A DNA stretch of 64,000 bases from Advenella sp. S44 (GCF_002810445.1 NZ_NEXS01000009.1:310001-374000); one strand, 5' to 3'; numbered from the stretch's first letter, positions 1 through 9,203 are shown. Notes: generated by a model from the sequence alone, not told the origin. Translations and numbers: made by a program.

Positions 1-240
1 CCGGTTACCGGTAAATGTGCCCACAATGACTTCGCGCAGGCGCTGGCGGTATAACCACATCACCGCCAGGATAGACCCCAGCTGGATAACGATCTCATAA
101 ACCTTGAATTGTCCGGAATCAAAGTTAATCCAGTCTCCCAGAATCAACAGATGGGCTGTACTGGAAATCGGCAGAAATTCAGTTATCCCTTCGACAATGC
201 CCAGAACGACAGCTTTAAACAGGTACCACACTTGATCCAT
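1..240 (-). CDS. uppP: Undecaprenyl-diphosphatase UppP/BacA, N-terminal part
   Basis: The first 80 codons of an integral membrane phosphatase that dephosphorylates undecaprenyl diphosphate to recycle the peptidoglycan lipid carrier. The gene runs off the left edge. The N-terminus contains the family signature [15 protein letters not shown] (about residues 17-31), in which the Glu-rich segment and the SS-T-H cluster belong to the active site; a second hydrophobic segment follows. The ATG at 238-240 has a GGAG about 12 bases upstream. The next gene on this strand, suhB, ends 28 bp upstream, so co-transcription is possible. The rest of the protein lies outside the window. Confidence 0.93.
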   Translation of the reverse strand, partial: MDQVWYLFKAVVLGIVEGITEFLPISSTAHLLILGDWINFDSGQFKVYEIVIQLGSILAVMWLYRQRLREVIVGTFTGNR

Positions 241-268
241 AATAACGGGCTCCGAACCGCACAACAAT

Positions 269-1063
269 TTACTGCTTCAGCGAGATAAGCATTTGGGTGA
301 AGATTTTGGGGCTGGCCGCCAGCACATTGCCGGTTTGTTGCCAGGTTTGTTCCCCTTCGAAATCGGCGACCAGACCACCCGCCTCAAGAATCAGCAGGCT
401 GCCCGCCGCCAGATCCCAGGGTTTGAGATGGACACCGCAGTAGCCATCGAAGCGACCGGCGGCGACATAGGCCAGTTCCAGCACGGTCGCACCAAGCCGG
501 CGAAAACCCGAACATTCGTCGACCAGGCCGTAGTAACGCTCGGCGCCCTTGCGATTGGAACCGGAAACCGAAGGGAAACGGCCGGAGATTAGCGCGTCTG
601 AAAAACGGGTGCGGTTGCCGACCCGTACGCGGCGATCATTCAGGAACGCGCCACCTCCGCGGGTGGCGGTAAACATTTCATTGCGGGCCGGATCGTACAC
701 AACCGCCTGCGTGACAACGCCCTTGTGCAAAAGCGCGATGGATACTGCATAGTTGGGGAATCCATGAACAAAATTGGTCGTGCCATCCAGCGGGTCGACA
801 ACCCACTGGTACTCGGGCATTTCGTTTTCTTTATCCTTGGCGCCGGGAATATGACCGGACTCTTCACCCAGGAAGGCGTGATCCGGGTAAGCGTCGCGTA
901 ACACCTCTATAACCGCCTGTTCTGCGTTCCGATCGACTTCGGTAACATAATCGTTGGGGCCTTTACGCGCAATCTGAATTTTGTCCAGATCGAGACTGCC
1001 GCGATTAATAATGGCGCCGGCACGGCGAGCGGCACGTACGGCGATGGTGAGCATGGGGTGCAT
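269..1063 (-). CDS. suhB: Inositol-1-monophosphatase family protein (SuhB)
   Basis: 264-residue Mg-dependent phosphatase of the inositol monophosphatase family, close to the length of E. coli SuhB (267). Visible metal-binding motifs are GEESG (first Glu of the site), the core [17 protein letters not shown], and [16 protein letters not shown] near the C-terminus. In enterobacteria SuhB also takes part in rRNA antitermination; whether that holds here is not shown by sequence. I chose the ATG at 1061-1063 (MHPMLTIAV), where homologues begin, rather than the upstream ATG at 1156, which would add 31 residues with no family character and overlap the divergent trmJ leader. Confidence 0.93.
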   Translation of the reverse strand: MHPMLTIAVRAARRAGAIINRGSLDLDKIQIARKGPNDYVTEVDRNAEQAVIEVLRDAYPDHAFLGEESGHIPGAKDKENEMPEYQWVVDPLDGTTNFVHGFPNYAVSIALLHKGVVTQAVVYDPARNEMFTATRGGGAFLNDRRVRVGNRTRFSDALISGRFPSVSGSNRKGAERYYGLVDECSGFRRLGATVLELAYVAAGRFDGYCGVHLKPWDLAAGSLLILEAGGLVADFEGEQTWQQTGNVLAASPKIFTQMLISLKQ

Positions 1064-1174
1064 AGCTTTCCAGACTTCGGTTGAGTAGTAAAATAGGCAT
1101 TTTAATGGACAATAATGCAGACTTCTGCAAATCCATTCATTTCTGTCCATATTCATGGCGTTCTAAGGAATTTT

Positions 1175-2065
1175 ATGTCACCGTTGCATACCCGGGTCCG
1201 TTTTATCATGGTGTCGCCGACCCACCCCGGCAATGTGGGCTCCGCCGCAAGAGCACTCAAAAACATGGGGTTTGCCGATCTTGTTCTGGTTAACCCGAAA
1301 GATCGCGACATACTTTTCTCTGAAGAAGCACAGGCCCTGGCCAGCGGCGCAACCGATATCCTGGAGTCTGCGCGTATCGCTCCCGACCTTGACACGGCGC
1401 TAACGGGCATTACCCTGGCCTTTGCGCTGACCGCCCGCAGCCGCGACATGGGCCCCCCTCCCCTGGACATCCGTCAGACGGCCCAGCTCTCTCGCACGCA
1501 CCTGCACAATCACGCCGATACGCAAATTGCGATTGTCCTGGGCACAGAGCGAACCGGACTGGACAATGACGATATCAGCCGCTGCCACCGCATCTGTCAT
1601 ATCCCAGCCAACCCTTTGTACAGCTCATTGAACGTATCGCAGGCATTGCTGCTGGCGGCCTGGGAACTGAATTACGCCATGCAGGCCGCGCCAGCGGCAT
1701 GGCATGCCGGCGCGGCAACGGCAACGACAACGACAGCGGTATCAGCCCCGATAACACTGTCCGCCGGCGCCGTCTCTTCCGGCAACGAAACATCAGCCCA
1801 GCACCCCGCGCCACCCGTGTCTACGCTGATTCCGGGTAGTTCAAGTGTGCCCGATCGCGATTATGCCCCTGCCGAAAAGGTAGAGGCATTCATCAATCAC
1901 TGGGAAAGCGCACTGATCGGGATTGATTTTCTGAATCCAAACCATCCGAAAAAGCTGATGCCGCGCATGCGCTATATGTTTACCCGCATTCACATGACGC
2001 AGGAGGAAGTGGACATGATGCGCGGGGTATGCACCAACATACTGAAAACGGTGTACCGACCGTAG
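1175..2065 (+). CDS. trmJ: tRNA (cytidine/uridine-32-2'-O)-methyltransferase TrmJ
   Basis: SPOUT-superfamily RNA 2'-O-methyltransferase expected to modify position 32 of several tRNAs. The SAM-binding knot motifs are clear: VSPTHPGNVGSAARALKNMG near the N-terminus, VLGTERTGL around residues 121-129, and a YSSLNVSQALLL motif around 149-160. The start at 1175 is preceded by TAAGGA with 5-bp spacing; the longer ORF from 1115 lacks this. At 296 residues it is longer than E. coli TrmJ (246), because about 60 Ala/Thr/Ser/Pro-rich residues (about 170-232) separate the catalytic domain from the C-terminal helices. It converges with the mscS-like gene, leaving only 5 bp between stop codons. Confidence 0.88.
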   Translation: MSPLHTRVRFIMVSPTHPGNVGSAARALKNMGFADLVLVNPKDRDILFSEEAQALASGATDILESARIAPDLDTALTGITLAFALTARSRDMGPPPLDIRQTAQLSRTHLHNHADTQIAIVLGTERTGLDNDDISRCHRICHIPANPLYSSLNVSQALLLAAWELNYAMQAAPAAWHAGAATATTTTAVSAPITLSAGAVSSGNETSAQHPAPPVSTLIPGSSSVPDRDYAPAEKVEAFINHWESALIGIDFLNPNHPKKLMPRMRYMFTRIHMTQEEVDMMRGVCTNILKTVYRP

Positions 2066-2070
2066 CCCCG

Positions 2071-2910
2071 TTATTTGGCGTCGCCGGCGCCATTGCCTTG
2101 CGGCGGATGAACCGTGACCCGCAACGGAGCCGGAACGTCAAAGCCTTCGGTTTTGAGTCTCATCTGGACTTCCCGGTTCAAGTCATTCTGTACATTGAAA
2201 AAATTGTCGGCACTGGCCCAGACACGCAGCGTCAGCGTAATGGTGCCATCCTTGCGGTCGGCCACGAAAACCGCCGGCGCCGGCATTTTCAAGGCGCCAG
2301 GCTGTTCATCAATCAGTTTGTTCAGTACCTCAATGGCCCGGTTGACATTGTCGCCAAAACAAATATAGGCCGGAATATCCATACGACGGTTATGGTGGCG
2401 GCTCAAATTGATGATCGTGCCGTTCCACACGGTGCTGTTGGGCACGGTCACCTGCACGCCGTCAGCCTGCACAATCCGCGTCAGAAACAGGCCCACTTCG
2501 TCGACGGTGCCGGAAATGCCCGAAGCCACCGTGACGCTTTCGCCCACGCGCAGCGGCCGCAACCCCAGCAGCATGATGCCGGCAGCAATATTTTGCAGCG
2601 TGCCCTGCAACGCCAGGCCAATGGCCAGGCCTGCGGCGCCCAGAACAGCAATGAGACTGGCCGTTTGCACGCCGAACTGCGACAACACCGCAATGATGGT
2701 AACGATGCGCACACTCCAGATCATCACCGTGCGAAACATGGGGATGATTGTGGGGTCAATTCGTTCTGACCGGGTACTCAGGCGCTGCACCATATTGCCA
2801 AGCCATTTGGAAACGGTCCAGCCGATGCCCAGAATAATGAACGCAACCACCACGTCAATGGCGAACCGCTGGACGAACGGCCAGAAACTTTCCATATGTT
2901 GAATATCCAT
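2071..2910 (-). CDS. mscS: Small-conductance mechanosensitive channel, MscS family
   Basis: 279-residue inner-membrane channel that opens on membrane tension to release solutes during hypo-osmotic shock. Three hydrophobic segments precede the pore helix, whose Gly/Ala pattern is visible in GAAGLAIGLALQGTLQNIAA; next come GLRPLRVGESV and the beta domain (VTVPNSTVWNGTIINLS) typical of short, E. coli MscS-like channels (286 residues). Two starts are possible: GTG at 2919 and ATG at 2910. GAGAG lies about 8 bp before the ATG, so I favour 2910. The C-terminal tail is short. The osmotic theme recurs in this window with betT and the EhuABCD-like importer. Confidence 0.9.
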   Translation of the reverse strand: MDIQHMESFWPFVQRFAIDVVVAFIILGIGWTVSKWLGNMVQRLSTRSERIDPTIIPMFRTVMIWSVRIVTIIAVLSQFGVQTASLIAVLGAAGLAIGLALQGTLQNIAAGIMLLGLRPLRVGESVTVASGISGTVDEVGLFLTRIVQADGVQVTVPNSTVWNGTIINLSRHHNRRMDIPAYICFGDNVNRAIEVLNKLIDEQPGALKMPAPAVFVADRKDGTITLTLRVWASADNFFNVQNDLNREVQMRLKTEGFDVPAPLRVTVHPPQGNGAGDAK

Positions 2911-3151
2911 ATAAGTCACTCTCTTGCTGGTTATTTAATAAAACAGGAAGGCTCGCGCCTGGCGAGAACACTGGGTACACCGATGCCGACAGCGGGCAAT
3001 CGCGATGTCAGGATTTTAACGTGTCATAATGACAGAATATACTTCAGGACAGCGAAACCGGGCCAGTTTTTATGCGGCGAGCCAGGCATAACAGAGCCCG
3101 TTTCAGCAATGACCATAACAACCAGCGTCTATACATGAATACACAGCACAC

Positions 3152-4645
3152 ATGAATACTCAGCACAGCACGTCTTCCACATTCCATACCCCCCAACGCA
3201 TCAGCTTCTCCAGTTTTCGCGACCCGCTCCTGGCTTTCGAGGAACTGCTGCGTATCTACGAACGCAACACGCTGTTTATCCGCGAATCCTTTTACCGTTT
3301 TATCAGCGGCGAGAACCACTCGGGTCAGCGCACCCGCGCCTGCTATCCGGCCATCCGCCTGCATGTACCTGATCATCAGGAAGTGGATTCGCGCCTGTCC
3401 TACGGCCATACCACCGAGCCGGGCCTGTACCAGACCACCATTACGCAGCCCCAGCAGTTCAAGAGTTATTTGCTGGAACAGATCGGGCTGATCATGAAAA
3501 ACCACTCGTTACCTGTGGAGATCGGCGAGTCCGATGTGCCTATTCCACTGCATTTCGCATTTACCGGTGGCCAGTACGTGGAAGGCGTCTATGCGGACAC
3601 GATTGGTTCGTCTTTGCGCAATTTCTTTGATGTCCCGGACCTGGCGGTCATGGATGACGCTATCGTCAATGGAACATTGCGCGAAGAACCGGGCCAGCCC
3701 GGGCCGCTGGCGCCTTTTACCGCACCGCGCATTGACTATTCGCTGCACCGCCTGCAGCACTATACCGCCACCGCTTCGGAGCATTTTCAGAATTTTGTTC
3801 TGTTTACCAATTACCAGTTCTATGTAGACGAGTTCGTCGAACGGGCTGCGCAATTGATCGAGGATGAGACATCCGGCTATACGGCGCTGGTCGAACCAGG
3901 CAACCATATCACGCGCAAGGGTCAACCCGATACCTCCCACCGACTGCAACGACTGCCGCAAATGCCGGCCTATCACCTGAAACGGGACGACGGCAACGGG
4001 ATTACACTGGTCAATATCGGCGTGGGGCCATCCAATGCCAAGACCATTACCGATCACATTGCGACACTGCGGCCATCGGCCTGGATCATGTTGGGTCATT
4101 GCGCCGGATTGCGAAACACGCAACGATTGGGAGACTATGTGCTGGCGCATGGTTATGTGCGAGAAGACCACGTGCTGGATGCCGACCTGCCGCTGTGGGT
4201 GCCGGTGCCGCCACTGGCCGAGATCCAGATCGCGCTGGAACATGCTGTCGAAGAAGTATCGGGCCTGTCGGACTGGGAGCTCAAACGCATCATGCGCACC
4301 GGTACTGTGGCGACCATCGATAACCGAAACTGGGAGTTGCGTGACCAGCATGAACCTGTCCAGCGGTTTTCCCAATCGCGGGCCATTGCCCTTGATATGG
4401 AATCGGCCACTATTGCAGCCAACGGTTTTCGCTTCCGCGTCCCCTATGGCACACTGCTGTGTGTGTCAGACAAGCCGCTGCATGGCGAACTGAAGCTGCC
4501 CGGCATGGCTTCGGACTTCTACCGCAAGCAGGTCAGCCAGCATTTGCGCATCGGTATGCGGGCGCTGGAAAAGCTTCGTGAAATGCCCCGCGAACGACTC
4601 CACTCGCGTAAACTGCGCAGCTTTATTGAAACCGCTTTTAAATAG
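3152..4645 (+). CDS. amn: AMP nucleosidase
   Basis: 497-residue cytoplasmic enzyme that splits AMP into adenine and ribose 5-phosphate (E. coli Amn has 484 residues). The N-terminal half is the Amn-specific domain; the C-terminal half is a nucleoside-phosphorylase-like domain with the phosphate/ribose motif VNIGVGPSNAKT, the segment MLGHCAGLR, and IALDMESATIAANGFRF carrying the purine-site Glu/Met. The C-terminus RLHSRKLRSFIETAF matches the family end. The TAG stop (4643-4645) lies inside the first unit of a 14-bp tandem array. A second ATG 17 bp upstream (3135) is in another frame. Confidence 0.93.
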   Translation: MNTQHSTSSTFHTPQRISFSSFRDPLLAFEELLRIYERNTLFIRESFYRFISGENHSGQRTRACYPAIRLHVPDHQEVDSRLSYGHTTEPGLYQTTITQPQQFKSYLLEQIGLIMKNHSLPVEIGESDVPIPLHFAFTGGQYVEGVYADTIGSSLRNFFDVPDLAVMDDAIVNGTLREEPGQPGPLAPFTAPRIDYSLHRLQHYTATASEHFQNFVLFTNYQFYVDEFVERAAQLIEDETSGYTALVEPGNHITRKGQPDTSHRLQRLPQMPAYHLKRDDGNGITLVNIGVGPSNAKTITDHIATLRPSAWIMLGHCAGLRNTQRLGDYVLAHGYVREDHVLDADLPLWVPVPPLAEIQIALEHAVEEVSGLSDWELKRIMRTGTVATIDNRNWELRDQHEPVQRFSQSRAIALDMESATIAANGFRFRVPYGTLLCVSDKPLHGELKLPGMASDFYRKQVSQHLRIGMRALEKLREMPRERLHSRKLRSFIETAFK

Positions 4646-4720
4646 CCCTCTTTAATTGGCCCGCTTTAAGCAGGCCCCTTTGAGTAGCCGCCCTTAAATA
4701 GCCCCCTTTAAGTAGCCCCG
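4637..4720. repeat. Tandem array of six 14-bp units between amn and the AEC transporter
   Basis: Six contiguous 14-bp units with consensus TTTAAGTAGCCCCC start at 4637, 4651, 4665, 4679, 4693 and 4707. Each matches the consensus at 11 to 13 of 14 positions, with no spacing errors. The first unit includes the amn stop codon, and the last ends 4 bp before the TTG start of the next gene, so the array fills the whole intergenic space. There is no G-rich ribosome binding site in it. Function is unknown. Confidence 0.9.
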
Positions 4721-4724
4721 TATT

Positions 4725-5654
4725 TTGAATTCCGTTATCAATGCCGCATTTCCGGTTTTTGCGCTGATCCTGATCGGATATATCGCCGCTCGCCGCCAGA
4801 TCCTGTCGGACCAGGCGAGCCAGCACCTGAACAACTACGTGGTATGGCTGGCGTTGCCGGCCCTGCTCTTTCATGCCATGGCGACCGCCAGTTGGCAGCA
4901 GCTGAACCAGATACCATTTATCCTGGCCAGTACCGGCGGCATGCTGGCCACGTTTTTCATTTTCATGGTCTGGCAACGGCGGCGCTTCAGCCCCGCCGAC
5001 AATAGCGTTGCCAGTCTGGCCGCATCCTACAGCAACGCCGGCTATATGGGGCTGCCGTTGTGCATGCTGGCCTATGGCCAGGAAGGCGTCATACCGGTCA
5101 TTATCACCATGATACTGACCGCCTGCGTGCTGTTTGCACTGTCTATTGTCTGCCTGGAAACCGGACTGCAGAAACACAGCAGCATCTGGACCAGCATGCG
5201 CCATACCGCTATAGCCCTCGGGAAAAACCCGCTGATCGTTTCGCCGGTCGCGGGCATGGCGTTATCCGGCTTAAATATTGCCCTGCCTGCACCGCTGGCC
5301 GAGCTGACACGCTTGCTGGGCAGTTCGGCCAGTCCCTGCGCGCTTGTCACTATCGGACTGTTTTTGGCTCAAACTCGCAGTGTTCGCCCGCATCCGGCGC
5401 TAGGCGCTGTTCTGCTCATGAAAATGCTGTTTCTGCCAGCGGTGACGGCATTTCTCGCTTTCGTCGTCTTTGACATGCCGCCCGTACAGCGCGAAGCGGC
5501 GGTTCTGCTTGCCGCACTGCCTATCGGCACTGGTCCGTTCATGCTGGCAACCATGTACCAGCGCGACACGCAATTGGTATCGCAGTCCATATTTATTTCA
5601 ACTGTGTTGTCGGTCATCAGTGTTTCTCTGCTCCTGGCGTGGTTCCAGGGATAG
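4725..5654 (+). CDS. AEC-family (auxin efflux carrier-like) transporter
   Basis: 309-residue membrane protein of the AEC family of secondary carriers, which often export or import organic acids; the substrate is not predictable. The hydrophobicity pattern fits about ten membrane segments, beginning AAFPVFALILIGYIAARR and containing the conserved SYSNAGYMGLPL region and a LPIGTGPFMLATMY segment in the C-terminal half. The frame is closed by a TAG at 4713-4715 inside the tandem array, so the start must lie at or after 4716. The only accepted codon near the conserved N-terminus is TTG at 4725, without a recognisable Shine-Dalgarno sequence. Translation may therefore depend on coupling to amn or on the array. 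Confidence 0.85.
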   Translation: MNSVINAAFPVFALILIGYIAARRQILSDQASQHLNNYVVWLALPALLFHAMATASWQQLNQIPFILASTGGMLATFFIFMVWQRRRFSPADNSVASLAASYSNAGYMGLPLCMLAYGQEGVIPVIITMILTACVLFALSIVCLETGLQKHSSIWTSMRHTAIALGKNPLIVSPVAGMALSGLNIALPAPLAELTRLLGSSASPCALVTIGLFLAQTRSVRPHPALGAVLLMKMLFLPAVTAFLAFVVFDMPPVQREAAVLLAALPIGTGPFMLATMYQRDTQLVSQSIFISTVLSVISVSLLLAWFQG

Positions 5655-5888
5655 GCCATGCAGCGCCATGGAGCTTTTGCCGCCCATCAGGCGTGGCCAA
5701 GGCTCACGCCGCTATCGGTCTGGCCGGCAAACCATGGACCGCCTGCGCAATCGCACTGGGCACCAGGACGGGGTGCCATGCGCTGGCGCGCAAGGTAATA
5801 TACTGTCAGGCATGAACGATGCGGACAGGGCTAGCGTTGCCCGCCGCTGCATAACATGCGGGTTATTTTCCCTTTTGTGGAGCGATAT

Positions 5889-6845
5889 ATGAAGCCTTCA
5901 ATTGTCATACTGGATGACTGGGAACACGGACTTGCCCGGCTGGTCGACTGGTCCGGTATACAGAGCCGCAGTACATTGACAATCCATCACGAACGGTTGC
6001 CCGACGATCAGTTGCCGGCTGCGCTGGCACAGGCGCAATGCATCGTGCTGATGCGTGACCGAACGCCATTTCCCCAAGCGTTGATCGCGCAATTGCCCAA
6101 TCTGAAGCGTATTGTCTTTACCGGCACACGCAACAATACGCTGGATCAACAAGCCGCTGAGCAGGCGGGTATCGTGGTCACACCCACCGAGTTCGGGCCA
6201 TCGAAAGCCAGTACCTGCGAGCTGGCCTGGTCGCTGATTCTGGCTTCCCTGAAAAAACTGCCCGAGCTGCTGGTCAGTCGCCAACAGCCGCTATGGCGCC
6301 CTCCCGCCGTCCGCGACCACTTACCGGAGGTCCTGGAGGCAAAGCGCCTGGGGCTGATTGGTCTGGGCCACATCGGCCAGCGCATGGCCACTGTGGCCCA
6401 GGCGTTCGGCATGCAGGTGCAGACATGGAGTCCGCATATGACACCCGAGCGGGCAAGCCAGCACAACGCAACCAGCGTTTCACTTGAAACGCTGCTGTCC
6501 ACATCGGATATCGTTTCTTTGCATCTGGTCGTCTCGGATGCGACGCGCAAGCTACTCAACAGCGAGACCCTGGCTCTGATGCAGCCGGGCAGCCTGCTGG
6601 TCAATACTTCCCGGTCCACGCTGATTGATACCGCCGCGCTGATCCAGGCGCTACAAAATGGACGGCCGGGGTTTGCTGCGCTTGATGTCTTTGACAATGA
6701 GCCGGGTATCAGTCCGGCGCTCATGGCTGTGCCCAATATCCTTCTGACACCGCATATGGGCTTTGTCAGCGAACAGGTGTACCGCAAATTTGCGATTGAC
6801 GTACAACAGCAGTTGAACCAATGGCTGGATGAAATTGCATCATGA
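5889..6845 (+). CDS. D-2-hydroxyacid dehydrogenase family protein
   Basis: 318-residue NAD(P)-dependent oxidoreductase of the D-isomer-specific 2-hydroxyacid dehydrogenase family. The Rossmann motif GLIGLGHIGQRMA lies near residue 152. The catalytic set is present: Arg in VNTSRSTLID, Glu in FDNEPG, and His in LTPHMGF. The substrate cannot be read from sequence; the unusual N-terminus (VILDDWEHG) is typical of a subgroup annotated only as D-2-hydroxyacid dehydrogenase. The ATG at 5889 has GTGGAG about 8 bp upstream. It overlaps the nicotinamidase gene by 4 bp (ATGA), so the two are probably translationally coupled. Confidence 0.88.
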   Translation: MKPSIVILDDWEHGLARLVDWSGIQSRSTLTIHHERLPDDQLPAALAQAQCIVLMRDRTPFPQALIAQLPNLKRIVFTGTRNNTLDQQAAEQAGIVVTPTEFGPSKASTCELAWSLILASLKKLPELLVSRQQPLWRPPAVRDHLPEVLEAKRLGLIGLGHIGQRMATVAQAFGMQVQTWSPHMTPERASQHNATSVSLETLLSTSDIVSLHLVVSDATRKLLNSETLALMQPGSLLVNTSRSTLIDTAALIQALQNGRPGFAALDVFDNEPGISPALMAVPNILLTPHMGFVSEQVYRKFAIDVQQQLNQWLDEIAS

Positions 6846-7498
6846 CACATGAAATACTGCCATGCAGCGCGCTTATCCTGGTCGATATACAGCCAGACTT
6901 TATGTCGGGTGGGCCGCTGGCCTGCGAGCAGGCCGATGCTATTGTGGCGCCGGTGCAGGCCATACTGGCACAGGATCGCTTCGCCCAGTATGTGGCCACC
7001 CAGGATTGGCACCCGGCCGGACATATCTCGTTTGCTTCAACACATGATGGCGGCAAGCCTTTTGACAATATTGAGCTCTATGGCCACCCCCAGGTTTTAT
7101 GGCCCGATCATTGCGTGCAGGGAACCACAGGTGCGGCGCTGCACAGCGCCATCAACTGGGACAGGATGAACCTTATCCTGCGCAAAGGCACCGACGCCGC
7201 GGTCGACTCCTACAGCGCATTTCGCGAAAACTACAATTGTGCAGAGCAACGTCCACAGACCGGACTTGCCGGCTGGTTAAAGGAACGTCAGGTGCGCAAC
7301 GTATATATATGCGGCCTGGCAAGAGATGTCTGTGTATTGTGGAGCGCACAGGATGCGCGGGCGGCCGGGTTCAATACATATGTCATTTGGGATGCCACCG
7401 CACCGGTCACCGGCAAAACCGACGACGCCACCAGAAGGCGCATGCAGAAACAAGGCATCCGCATCTTGCACAGCAGCGAGTTTTGTCCGGCCCCGTAG
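6842..7498 (+). CDS. pncA: Nicotinamidase (PncA-type isochorismatase-fold amidase)
   Basis: 218-residue amidase that converts nicotinamide to nicotinate for NAD salvage. The catalytic triad is visible: Asp15 (LVDIQPDF), Lys115 (LRKGTD) and Cys164 (GLARDVCV). The metal site DWHPAGH gives Asp55, His57 and His61. WPDHCVQGTTGA (about residues 87-98) is specific to nicotinamidases within this superfamily. The start ATG overlaps the TGA of the dehydrogenase gene. PncA can also act on other pyridine amides, so a role beyond NAD salvage is possible. Confidence 0.9.
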   Translation: MTHEILPCSALILVDIQPDFMSGGPLACEQADAIVAPVQAILAQDRFAQYVATQDWHPAGHISFASTHDGGKPFDNIELYGHPQVLWPDHCVQGTTGAALHSAINWDRMNLILRKGTDAAVDSYSAFRENYNCAEQRPQTGLAGWLKERQVRNVYICGLARDVCVLWSAQDARAAGFNTYVIWDATAPVTGKTDDATRRRMQKQGIRILHSSEFCPAP

Positions 7499-7610
7499 AC
7501 GGCTTACCGCTGACCCATACAAATCTTGCGGTAAAGCAAGCTTGCCACGGTCGTCTTTTGCGTTGTCTGTCCAGCGCTTGGCAAACGGAATTTCATGGCC
7601 CAAACGGATC

Positions 7611-7630
7611 AGGGCACTTTGCAGTGCCCT
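7611..7630. terminator. Hairpin between convergent pncA and the ABC operon
   Basis: A perfect inverted repeat, AGGGCACT-TTGC-AGTGCCCT, lies between two converging transcription units. Neither side has a strong T-tract, so termination is plausible but not certain. Confidence 0.35.
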
Positions 7631-7636
7631 GTCATA

Positions 7637-8512
7637 TCAGTGTTGCTCAATAAAGCTTTTGAGAAACTCCTGCGTTCTCGACTCCTGAGGATTGACCAGG
7701 ACTTGCTCGGGCGTGCCCTGCTCCACAATTTTACCCTTGTCAAAGAAACACACGCGATCGGAAATTTGCTTGGCGAACTGCATTTCATGCGTCACCAGCA
7801 GCATGGTCAGGTCATGCTCTTCAGCCAGGCGCTGAATCACATTGAGCACCTCGCCGACCAGTTCCGGATCCAGTGACGACGTTGGTTCGTCAAACAACAT
7901 AATATTGGGTCGCATCGCCAGTGCGCGGGCAATGGCGACCCGTTGTTGCTGACCACCAGAGAGCTGGCTCGGAAACTTGTCGCTCTGATCAGACAAACCG
8001 ACCAGTTCCAGATATTTGTCGGCGCGTTCGTTGGCTTCTTCCTTGGACAACTTGAGCACCTGCACCGGCGCTTCAGTGACATTGCGGCGCACCGTCATAT
8101 GCGGAAACAGATTGAACTGCTGAAAGACCATGCCCATTTCCTTGCGCATATCGCGCAAGTGGTCTTCCGAAGCCGGCACCAGTTCCCCGTTTTTTTCTTC
8201 GTGCCACAGCGGCCTGCCGGTCACATAGATGACGCCATCATTGATATTTTCAAGTGTCATCAGAATGCGCAACACCGTAGACTTGCCGGACCCCGACGGA
8301 CCAATGATGGTGACTTTCTCGCCTTTGCGAACCTCAAAATCCAGCTCGTCCAGCACAGTCACATCACCAAATTTCTTGATGACTTTTTCGAAACGAATAA
8401 TCGGCTCGCCGGTCTCCAGGTCAGCAGCGGCACCGTCGACTTTCACAACATCATCGCCCTGAGTGTTATCCGCAGCGACATTCACATTATCATTATTGAT
8501 CGGATTATTCAT
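7637..8512 (-). CDS. ehuA: Polar amino acid ABC transporter ATPase, EhuA-like
   Basis: 291-residue ATPase of the polar amino acid uptake family. Walker A is GPSGSGKST, the signature is [15 protein letters not shown], Walker B is [10 protein letters not shown] with the catalytic Glu, and the switch His is in LLVTHEM. About 40 Asn/Asp/Ala-rich residues precede the usual first strand (IIRFEKVIKKFGD), making it longer than typical homologues of about 250 residues. Its ATG overlaps the stop of the upstream permease by 4 bp. Assignment to the ectoine/hydroxyectoine group rests on the companion receptor and permease; general polar amino acid uptake is the safe call. Confidence 0.85.
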   Translation of the reverse strand: MNNPINNDNVNVAADNTQGDDVVKVDGAAADLETGEPIIRFEKVIKKFGDVTVLDELDFEVRKGEKVTIIGPSGSGKSTVLRILMTLENINDGVIYVTGRPLWHEEKNGELVPASEDHLRDMRKEMGMVFQQFNLFPHMTVRRNVTEAPVQVLKLSKEEANERADKYLELVGLSDQSDKFPSQLSGGQQQRVAIARALAMRPNIMLFDEPTSSLDPELVGEVLNVIQRLAEEHDLTMLLVTHEMQFAKQISDRVCFFDKGKIVEQGTPEQVLVNPQESRTQEFLKSFIEQH

Positions 8513-9201
8513 CGTAAAGGTATTCCTCGTTTTGGCAGATGGGTATCCAGATAACGCACCCCGTAGGACGCGACAATGGTCAGGATCAGATAAATGGCAC
8601 CCACCATGGATAGCGGTATCAGATAATTGAAGGTGCGATCACCTATGATTTTTGCTACGTTGAGCATCTCCAGCACGGTAACGACCGACAGCACCGGCAC
8701 ATCTTTCATGATCGAAACCAGGTAATTGCCCATCGCCGGAATAATACGCGGGATAGCTTGCGGCAGGATAATAAATCCGAACGTACGCACAGGCGCCAGA
8801 TCCAGCGCACGCGACGCCTCGGTCTGTCCCCTTGGAATGGATTCGATGCCGGCCCGATAGACTTCAGACAAATAGGCGCTGTATTGCACACCCAAAGCCA
8901 GTGCGCCGGTCAGAAACGCAGGCAATACAATGCCATGCTCCGGCAATACATAATATAGAAAAAACAGCTGCACCAGTAACGGCGTATCACGAATGAATTC
9001 GGTTATAAATTTGGCGGGCCAAGAGATAATGGCCAGCCTGGCGCTTTTGAGGCCAGCCAGTATCAGGCCAAGCACCATCGCCACCAGAAATCCCAGCACC
9101 GTCGCCTGCAGGGTAACCAGCAGGCCCTTGAGCAGTATTGGGAAAATTGAAACGGCAAAGGCCCAATTGCTGCTTGTATCCCATTCAATACCAAATAGCA
9201 T
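8509..9201 (-). CDS. ehuD: ABC transporter permease, EhuD-like
   Basis: 230-residue inner-membrane permease of the HisM/GlnP type. The EAA loop that docks with the ATPase is visible as EASRALDLAPVRTFGFIILP. The run EFIRDTPLLVQLFFLYYVLP and the SIPRGQ motif are typical, and the ordering of these segments resembles EhuD of ectoine importers. Five or so hydrophobic segments fit the family. It lies between the second permease (2 bp upstream) and the ATPase (4-bp overlap), so the three cytoplasmic and membrane parts are one operon. Confidence 0.82.
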   Translation of the reverse strand: MLFGIEWDTSSNWAFAVSIFPILLKGLLVTLQATVLGFLVAMVLGLILAGLKSARLAIISWPAKFITEFIRDTPLLVQLFFLYYVLPEHGIVLPAFLTGALALGVQYSAYLSEVYRAGIESIPRGQTEASRALDLAPVRTFGFIILPQAIPRIIPAMGNYLVSIMKDVPVLSVVTVLEMLNVAKIIGDRTFNYLIPLSMVGAIYLILTIVASYGVRYLDTHLPKRGIPLR

Positions 9202-9203
9202 GA

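Noticed and set aside
4637-4720. CRISPR array reading of the tandem units
   Set aside because: Units are 14 bp and directly abut each other, with no spacers and no cas genes in the window.
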